In this document: in pieces, positions 59,058 through 64,000 of the stretch | Layout: each line of letters opens with the position of its first letter | Numbering within the stretch: position 1 is the stretch's first letter | DNA from: Variovorax sp. dw_308 | GTDB lineage: Bacteria > Pseudomonadota > Gammaproteobacteria > Burkholderiales > Burkholderiaceae_C | Direction: 5' to 3' | NCBI RefSeq assembly: GCF_019207085.1 | Contig: NZ_JAATOM010000004.1 | Span: forward strand, 496,001 to 560,000 | Length of the DNA: 64,000 bases | The notes under the pieces: model-generated | Databases searched by the model: none | Told to the model about the DNA's origin: nothing | What the model saw: only the letters and a program-made list of their open reading frames with translations | Made by a program: the position numbers and the translations under genes

Positions 59058-60410
59058 ATTGAGCACCATATCCACCACGGTGCCGACGGCAGGGCATCCT
59101 CGACGGCCGATCCCAGCCGGCAGGAAGCCCTGTACAGAAAGATAGGCTGGCGGCTCATTCCCGTTCTTCTGTTCGGGTACATGATCGCCTACCTCGATCG
59201 CGTCAACATCGGGTATGCCCAGCTCGGCATGAAGAAGTCCCTGCCCTGGGGCGACGAGGTCTACGCGCTGGGCGCCGGAATTTTCTTCGTCGGCTACCTG
59301 ATCTTCGAGGTGCCCAGCAACCTGTTGCTGGTCAAGATCGGAGCACGCAAGACCTTGCTGCGCATCATGGTCCTCTGGGGCTTGATGGCGGCGGGCATGA
59401 TGTTCGTGACCACGCCCACGCAGTTCTACATCGTGCGCTTCCTGCTGGGTGCCTGCGAAGCGGGCTTCTTTCCGGGCGTGATCCTGTACTTCACCTTCTG
59501 GTATCCGTCAGTGCGGCGTGGACAGGTGATCGCCATTTTCATGACGGCCACCAGCCTGATCAGCATTGCCGCAGGGCCCCTCTCGGGCGCGACCCTCAAG
59601 TACATGGAAGGCATGAACGGCTGGCATGGCTGGCAGTGGCTGTTCCTTGTCCAGGGGCTGCCCGCCACGATTCTCGGCGTGATCATCTATGTCTGGCTGG
59701 ACGACAGGCCTGCCGGCGCAAAATGGCTGAGCGACAGCGAAAAGGCGCTCCTGAACTACAACCTGGAACAGGATGCCAGCACCGGTGACAACAAGGGGCA
59801 TTCGTTCGGGCAGCTGCTGCGGGACCCGAAGGTCTACGCCTTCGCGTTGGTCTATTTCCTGCTGATGGGATGCGCCTACACGATCGTCTTCTGGAAGCCC
59901 ACGCTCATCCAGAGCGGGGGCGTCGCTGACCTCTTCACGGTGGGCCTTCTGTCGGCCATTCCGAACATGGTCGGCGTGTTCAGCATGGTGCTGTTCGGCC
60001 GCAGTTCCGACAAGCTCAGGGACCGTCGCCTGCACTTCGGCGTCGCGGCGCTGCTGGCTGCGTGCGGCCTCTGGATGATGACCATGACGCAAGGGAACCT
60101 GCAACTGTCGATGGCCGGCCTGTCGCTGACGGCGGTCTATGCCGCGACCACCCCGCTGTTCTGGGCCGCCGCGACCGAATACCTGCCAAAGGCGTCGGCC
60201 GCCGGCGGCATCGCGCTCATCAGCAGCCTCGGCGCCTTCGGCCCGTCGGTCGCCCCGTCGATGAACGCCGCCCTGACCAAGGCGACCGGCAACGGGAACA
60301 TGAGCATGTATGTGGTGGCGGCCTGCTACGTCCTCGCCGCCATCCTGATGTTCGTGGTGGTCGGCAGCAAGCGGCCGGCGCTGTCAGGTCCCCGCGTAGC
60401 AGTGCACTGA
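59058..60410 (+). CDS. MFS transporter, anion:cation symporter type
   Basis: This 12-helix major facilitator has the ACS-family opening 'WRLIPVLLFGYMIAYLDRVNIGYAQLGM', 'GIFFVGYLIFEVPSNLLLVKIGARKTLLRI' and 'RFLLGACEAGFFPGVILYF'. It probably imports an organic anion. The first ATG of the frame (59181) would remove half of helix 1, so the start must be upstream: an ATT at 59058 right after AGGAGGAGGAAAA, or CTG 59130. A TTG at 59059 has ideal spacing but is out of frame, hinting at a small frameshift. With the ATT the protein is 450 residues, normal for the family. Confidence 0.85.
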   Translation: MEHHIHHGADGRASSTADPSRQEALYRKIGWRLIPVLLFGYMIAYLDRVNIGYAQLGMKKSLPWGDEVYALGAGIFFVGYLIFEVPSNLLLVKIGARKTLLRIMVLWGLMAAGMMFVTTPTQFYIVRFLLGACEAGFFPGVILYFTFWYPSVRRGQVIAIFMTATSLISIAAGPLSGATLKYMEGMNGWHGWQWLFLVQGLPATILGVIIYVWLDDRPAGAKWLSDSEKALLNYNLEQDASTGDNKGHSFGQLLRDPKVYAFALVYFLLMGCAYTIVFWKPTLIQSGGVADLFTVGLLSAIPNMVGVFSMVLFGRSSDKLRDRRLHFGVAALLAACGLWMMTMTQGNLQLSMAGLSLTAVYAATTPLFWAAATEYLPKASAAGGIALISSLGAFGPSVAPSMNAALTKATGNGNMSMYVVAACYVLAAILMFVVVGSKRPALSGPRVAVH

Positions 60411-60765
60411 AACGAGGCGGGGCGTGCTGGCGTCGGCCCGGCGATGCCGGCGCATCGTTACCGGACCGTCATCAGCTGGACGCCGGTCAAGGCCAGCGCC
60501 GCGGTCCAGGCCCGGCGCCGGAGCTTGACGCCCAGCAGGCGAGGCCGCAGGGACCAGAGCGCAGAGCGCGATGCCCGCGTTGCCGGCGCACGGGTGACGG
60601 GCGTGCGCGGCCTGTCGCGGCGCAGCAGGCAGCACGACGCCGCACCGATGAGCAGCATGCCGGCGAGTCCCTGGACCAGCGTGCGGTCAATCGACAGCCC
60701 TGTGCAAACGCAACCGCCACGACGTCGAGGTGACCTTCGGGACAGCCGCTAGAATTGTGGCCAAC
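60411..60765. other. Intergenic region before tRNA-Gly
   Basis: In 355 bp between the MFS gene and the tRNA I see no supported gene. A minus-strand frame of 66 codons (60458-60658) has one hydrophobic segment but no ribosome site. The promoter of the tRNA must lie here; no strong -35/-10 pair stands out. Confidence 0.4.
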
Positions 60766-60839
60766 GCGGGTGTAGTTCAATGGTAGAACGGCAGCTTCCC
60801 AAGCTTCATACGAGGGTTCGATTCCCTTCACCCGCTCCA
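60766..60839 (+). tRNA. tRNA-Gly, anticodon CCC
   Basis: The seven-base acceptor stem GCGGGTG/CACCCGC, D-arm 'TAGTTCAATGGTAGAAC', anticodon loop TTCCCAA (anticodon CCC), T-arm 'GAGGGTTCGATTCCCTT' and encoded CCA are all present, closely matching bacterial tRNA-Gly(CCC). The anticodon stem GCAGC/GCTTC has one C-U mismatch. It reads GGG codons, abundant in this high-GC genome. A terminator follows at 60855. Confidence 0.96.
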
Positions 60840-60854
60840 ATCGAATCCGCGCCA

Positions 60855-60877
60855 AGGCCCCGCAAGGGGCTTTTTCG
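60855..60877 (+). terminator. Rho-independent terminator after tRNA-Gly
   Basis: GCCCC-GCAA-GGGGC forms a tight stem with a GNRA-type loop and is followed by TTTTT (60871-60875), 17 bp after the tRNA CCA end. Confidence 0.85.
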
Positions 60878-60961
60878 TTGGCCATGCAGAAGGCGCCGGG
60901 CCCGAATCGAGGTCGTGGAATTCCTGCTGCGCAGGCCGTTCTTCCTGCAAGTTGCGGCTCC

Positions 60962-61411
60962 TCAGCCCGGCGGCGCGGCGGGCACCAGCCCGAAGCGCTG
61001 CATCGTCGCCATCAGCTTTGCCTTGTCCGGCGGCCCGCCGGCGCCGATGATCGCGCCGACTTCGCGAAAGTACGCCGCGCCGATGTCCGGCGTGTTGATC
61101 ACCAGCGCACGCGCCGGGGCGGCATGCGGATTGCTGAAGGCATGGACCACGCCGCGCGGTGTCGTCATCGAGTCGCCGGGCCGAAGGTCGCGGGTCTCGC
61201 CGCCCACGGAGTAGCGCAGGATCCCCTCCAGCGCATAGACCAACTCCTCGTTGGCCGAATGGCTGTGGGGCGGCGGCACGTTGGAACCCGGTGGAACGAG
61301 CATTTCGAAGCAGCCGATCTGGCGGCCGCTGCCGGCCTCGTGCAGGTAGCGGATCTCGATCTGGCCGACGTGAATGACTTCCTGTTCCGTGGACGCAATG
61401 GCTTCACTCAT
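60962..61411 (-). CDS. Small cupin-domain protein
   Basis: This 149-residue single-domain cupin_2 protein has motif 1 'PPHSHSANEELVYALEG' (metal-ligand His, His, Glu) and motif 2 'PRGVVHAFSNP' (His), with four possible ligands. Substrates of such proteins range from sugars to aromatic acids. The ATG at 61411 follows CACGAGGAGTG. It is divergent from a MarR-type gene with a 36-bp imperfect palindrome between, so it is probably the regulator's target. Confidence 0.87.
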   Translation of the reverse strand: MSEAIASTEQEVIHVGQIEIRYLHEAGSGRQIGCFEMLVPPGSNVPPPHSHSANEELVYALEGILRYSVGGETRDLRPGDSMTTPRGVVHAFSNPHAAPARALVINTPDIGAAYFREVGAIIGAGGPPDKAKLMATMQRFGLVPAAPPG

Positions 61412-61425
61412 GGCACACTCCTCGT

Positions 61426-61461
61426 GTAAAAAATCTGTACGCAACAGTACAAATACTTTAC
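61426..61461. promoter_or_regulatory. Palindromic operator between cupin and MarR genes
   Basis: A 36-bp imperfect inverted repeat has arms GTAAAAAATCTGTAC and GTACAAATACTTTAC, 12 of 15 positions complementary. The perfect core is TGTAC-N6-GTACA. It lies centrally in the 54-bp divergent gap and is A/T-rich, fitting a MarR-family binding site controlling both genes. Confidence 0.65.
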
Positions 61462-61465
61462 GCAA

Positions 61466-61939
61466 ATGTCAACCACCAGAAAGACGACCCGCGTGCGCAA
61501 CGTGAAGCCGTTGGTCATCACCCCGATGATCGGTTCGCTGCTGCGCCTGCCGCACGAGGTGATGGTCGGCCGCATGCTCGAATCGCTGCAGGCACATGGC
61601 TTCCAGGTCACGATGACGGAGCTGCGCGTGTTCCTGTTTCCAGGACCGGACGGCCTGCGTCCGGCCGAGCTTTCGCGCCGGTGCGACATGACGCGCCAAG
61701 CCATGAACTACGTGCTTGCGAGCCTGGAGCGGCAGGACCTGATCGAGCGGCGCGACGGGGCCGACGTGGCCACGCGTGTCGTTCACCTCACCGCCAGAGG
61801 CTGGCGCCTGATCGAGCAAATCCGCGAGTGCGTGGCCACCGTCGAGGGAGAGTGGGCCGCGCTGCTCGGCAAGGAGCGCTTCGAGGAATTGCGCCAGACG
61901 CTGCACGAGCTGTCGAAGCAGCTCGGCAAGGTCAACTAG
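61466..61939 (+). CDS. MarR-family transcriptional regulator
   Basis: This 157-residue winged-helix regulator has the recognition region 'LRPAELSRRCDMTRQAMNYVLASLERQDLIERRDG' (about 65-100) and the wing 'VVHLTARGWRLIEQI', flanked by long dimerisation helices. The N-terminal 'KPLVITPMIGSLLRLPHE' precedes helix 1. It is divergent from the cupin gene and probably autoregulated through the palindrome at 61426-61461. Confidence 0.88.
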   Translation: MSTTRKTTRVRNVKPLVITPMIGSLLRLPHEVMVGRMLESLQAHGFQVTMTELRVFLFPGPDGLRPAELSRRCDMTRQAMNYVLASLERQDLIERRDGADVATRVVHLTARGWRLIEQIRECVATVEGEWAALLGKERFEELRQTLHELSKQLGKVN

Positions 61940-62025
61940 TCTTTGGGGAGGCTTGGCTTGGCATGCGCCTTGCCATTAGCATGCCGGTCTTACAACCAAC
62001 AACAACGCTCGAGGGCAATCGAAGA

Positions 62026-62970
62026 ATGTCTGCTCGTTTCTGGTGCGGCCTGGCAATGGTTGCGTGCGCGGTGTCGCCCGCAGGCGTGTGGGCTCAGAAC
62101 CTCAACATCCTGGGGCCCAGGGTGCAGGACCAGGCCAATGGGGTGCTGGCGCTGATGTCGTATTCAGTGGTGCCCGACCTCACCTCCAGCAACCTGTCGA
62201 TCAAGAACGCCAGCAGCGATAGCAACGGCATCTTCATGACGCAGCTGGGCGGGGGCTTCACCTTCAGCAAGTCGTTTCCCCTTTACCTGGAGGGCGCGGC
62301 GGCCTACAGCCGCTATGACCCGGTCTTCGTCGCCAGCGACGGCACCGAATCGCGCCGCTTGCCGACCCGATGGAACACCCTGAGCGGAACCGGCGGCATT
62401 GGCTGGGATTTCCCGATCACGTCGGAGCTCGCCTTCAGGCCGATCTTCAATTTTTCGCTCGGCACCGTGGCCAGCGACCTGCGCGTTGCGCAGGCCTACG
62501 TGAACCATGTCACCGACCGGCAGATCGAGTTCATCAACGGCGGACGTCTCGATGTCTATGGCCTGGGCGGCGCCGTCATGCTCGACTGGGAGCATTACCG
62601 GGAGGACTACGAGGTCGACGTGGAGCTGCGCTACACCGACATCCGCCTGAAAACCTACGGTGTCGACAACCCGTCCTTGCAGGGCAGCGCCTCGGCGCGC
62701 ACCGCCAATGTCTGGGCCCGCTACCGCGCACCCACCGGGCTGATGGCGCTGGACCGGCCGTTGCGCTATGTGCTGGAGTTTTCGCACTCGCGCTACCTCG
62801 GCAGCCAGGCCGATATCCTGGGCTTCGACCGCCTGACCACGCTGGGTCTCGGGCTCGAACTGGACACCAGCGCGCACGATGTCTTCGTCACGCGGCTGCG
62901 CGCGGTGGTGCGCTATGTGTTCGGGAACAACGTCTCGGGCGTATCGCTCGGGCTGGCAGCGAGTTTTTGA
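62026..62970 (+). CDS. Exported beta-barrel-like protein of unknown function
   Basis: This 314-residue protein has a signal peptide ending near 'AGVWA|QNLN'. The mature part alternates polar and hydrophobic residues in strands, has many Tyr/Trp girdle residues ('LEGAAAYSRYD', 'VDVELRYTDIRL') and ends in 'GLAASF' with terminal Phe, the usual mark of an outer membrane barrel. The start MSARFW at 62026 (after CGAAGA) is preferred over an in-frame ATG 21 codons upstream because it begins the signal peptide. No named family is recognised. Confidence 0.75.
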   Translation: MSARFWCGLAMVACAVSPAGVWAQNLNILGPRVQDQANGVLALMSYSVVPDLTSSNLSIKNASSDSNGIFMTQLGGGFTFSKSFPLYLEGAAAYSRYDPVFVASDGTESRRLPTRWNTLSGTGGIGWDFPITSELAFRPIFNFSLGTVASDLRVAQAYVNHVTDRQIEFINGGRLDVYGLGGAVMLDWEHYREDYEVDVELRYTDIRLKTYGVDNPSLQGSASARTANVWARYRAPTGLMALDRPLRYVLEFSHSRYLGSQADILGFDRLTTLGLGLELDTSAHDVFVTRLRAVVRYVFGNNVSGVSLGLAASF

Positions 62971-63066
62971 TGCCGCAGTGGGGCCGGTCCCCGGTCGAAG
63001 TGGTCTTGCCATCCCGACCAGCTTGATTGCGCGGGCCCAGGCCGCGCCAAGTCCTGCCCGGAAGGC

Positions 63067-63996
63067 TCAGTAGACGCCGGGTGGCGCCTCGGCGCCGGTG
63101 CGGCGGTAGTGCGCCGCGCCGACCAGGCCGCCCAGGCTGGCCTTGAGGCCGTCGCGCAAGGCCGACTCGCCGGGTTCGCGCGGTTGCAGCTTCAGGGCGT
63201 TGCGCATCAGGCGATTGACCTGGTAGACGCGGGCATGCTGGCGCGTGACCGAGGTGTAGAACGTGACTCCCAGCGACACGGAAACGCCGTTGCCGGGCGT
63301 CACCCAGTCGGGCTCCGAGCGGGTCATGTGCGGCGACAGGCTGGGAAAGTAGACGCCGTCGCCTGGCCCCGTGTCGAACTCATGGCTGCGCGGGCGGAAC
63401 TCCTCCTTCAGGCGCACCCGGCTCAGCGTCTTGTCGACGATGAAGTCTTCCACCGTCGCGGCATCCACCACTTCGCGATCGGTGTGGTCCCACACGTTCA
63501 TGGTCTTGCGGCCATGCAACTGCAGCCAGAAGTTGTTCTCGCGGTCAATGTGGAAGGGCGTGACCGATGGCGGCGCGGAGATGAACATGAAGCCGTTGAT
63601 CAGGAAGATCCCCGGCTGCTCGCGCTCGATCTGCGGACGCACCGTGTCAACGATCTGCCCGAGCAGGTGGGCGTAGTCGGGGTTGGCCTCGATGTTGTAG
63701 AGCGCGATCCAGGAGTGCGGCTCATGGATGCGTTCGAACACCTCGTCGATGCTCAGGCCGTCCGGATGCTGGTAGTCGTGCTTGAAGCTCGAGCCCTGCG
63801 TGATGTTCCGACGCACGAAGCGGCACTGCTTCAAGGGCTCCAGGGACTTCGCCAACTGGGCCAATGCCGGCAATTGCAGCATCGGGTGTTCATGGAAGTT
63901 GTGTTGCAGCCTGGCGACCCGACTGGTTGTGAAGCCCGCCTCGTCGACGGGCCGCACGCTGTATTGGGCGCCCGGATCGGGCGAGTTTTGAGACAT
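63067..63996 (-). CDS. Cupin_8/JmjC-like protein, paralogue 2
   Basis: This 309-residue JmjC-type protein has His149-x-Asp151 ('TPFHIDRENNF') and His223 ('FPSLSPHMTR') as the predicted Fe(II) ligands. It shares the first-half pattern ('LSIDEVFERI', 'IALYNIEANPDYAHLL') with paralogue 1 at 57377-58327 but ends in a different Gly/Ala-rich tail. It is convergent with the barrel-like gene. As a likely 2-oxoglutarate-dependent oxygenase, its target (protein or small molecule) is unknown. Confidence 0.82.
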   Translation of the reverse strand: MSQNSPDPGAQYSVRPVDEAGFTTSRVARLQHNFHEHPMLQLPALAQLAKSLEPLKQCRFVRRNITQGSSFKHDYQHPDGLSIDEVFERIHEPHSWIALYNIEANPDYAHLLGQIVDTVRPQIEREQPGIFLINGFMFISAPPSVTPFHIDRENNFWLQLHGRKTMNVWDHTDREVVDAATVEDFIVDKTLSRVRLKEEFRPRSHEFDTGPGDGVYFPSLSPHMTRSEPDWVTPGNGVSVSLGVTFYTSVTRQHARVYQVNRLMRNALKLQPREPGESALRDGLKASLGGLVGAAHYRRTGAEAPPGVY

Positions 63997-64000
63997 AGGG

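Noticed and set aside
60487-60885. Minus-strand frame with 'VKGIEPSYEAWEAAVLPLNYTR'
   Set aside because: This is the well-known false protein produced by translating the complement of a tRNA gene; the tRNA-Gly at 60766-60839 explains it.
1-64000. Prophage or integrative element
   Set aside because: No integrase, transposase, att-like duplication at the tRNA, phage structural gene or composition break was seen.

Overview
The window is high-GC chromosomal DNA with tightly packed genes, many 1-11 bp overlaps and frequent GTG/TTG starts. Its gene content includes Bug-type receptors for tripartite tricarboxylate uptake, several branched-chain-type and oligopeptide-type ABC importers, a ring-hydroxylating oxygenase, an imuA-imuB-dnaE2 SOS cassette and wax ester synthase. 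Together these point to a betaproteobacterium of the Burkholderiales, most like Comamonadaceae such as Variovorax. The taxon is an inference from gene content, not from a marker gene. I see no rRNA, IS element, prophage, CRISPR array or plasmid functions. One tRNA gene, tRNA-Gly(CCC), lies near the right end.

Layout. 1-449: end of a Bug receptor. 573-10171 (all minus): two unrecognised envelope-type proteins, CbpM/CbpA chaperones, histidine phosphatase, GST, PssA, glutamine amidotransferase-like protein, SRPBCC protein, a DUF3482 GTPase paired with a DUF2868 membrane protein, and a 24-residue membrane peptide. 10258-20308: ABC exporter, methyltransferase, LysR/DODA dioxygenase pair, a processive-type glycosyltransferase, cytochrome b561, hydrolase, DUF2164, an exported methyltransferase-like lipoprotein, and a periplasmic protein combining LprI-like and MliC-like parts. 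20343-26969 (minus): a five-component oligopeptide-type ABC importer whose last ATPase is joined in frame to an SDR, plus a VOC protein.

27090-39981 (mostly plus) is a catabolic island. It holds a dienelactone hydrolase-NTF2 fusion, a Liv-type binding protein, Rieske oxygenase alpha and beta subunits, a cysteine-hydrolase homologue that has lost its catalytic triad, an SDR, LivH-M-G-F, an XRE-cupin regulator read towards livF, a second Liv-type binding protein and a class III aminotransferase. The likely logic is uptake of an unknown aromatic or amino-aromatic compound, dihydroxylation, dehydrogenation and lactone hydrolysis. 39990-44820 continues with a LysR, a Bug receptor, N-formylglutamate amidohydrolase, AraC and a Tsx-like outer membrane channel.

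45049-51438 is the SOS mutagenesis cassette: LexA box, imuA, imuB, dnaE2 and a downstream MmcB-like PD-(D/E)XK protein. dnaE2 carries a 144-bp in-frame insertion made of two REP-like palindromes; a third copy of the same palindrome family lies at 28.4 kb. 51474-54781 is a neutral-lipid operon (two alpha/beta hydrolases around a wax ester synthase/DGAT with an altered motif). 55127-63996 holds an LTA-synthase-like sulfatase, two JmjC/cupin_8 paralogues, an MFS transporter with an unusual start, tRNA-Gly, a divergent cupin/MarR pair with a palindromic operator, and a beta-barrel-like protein.
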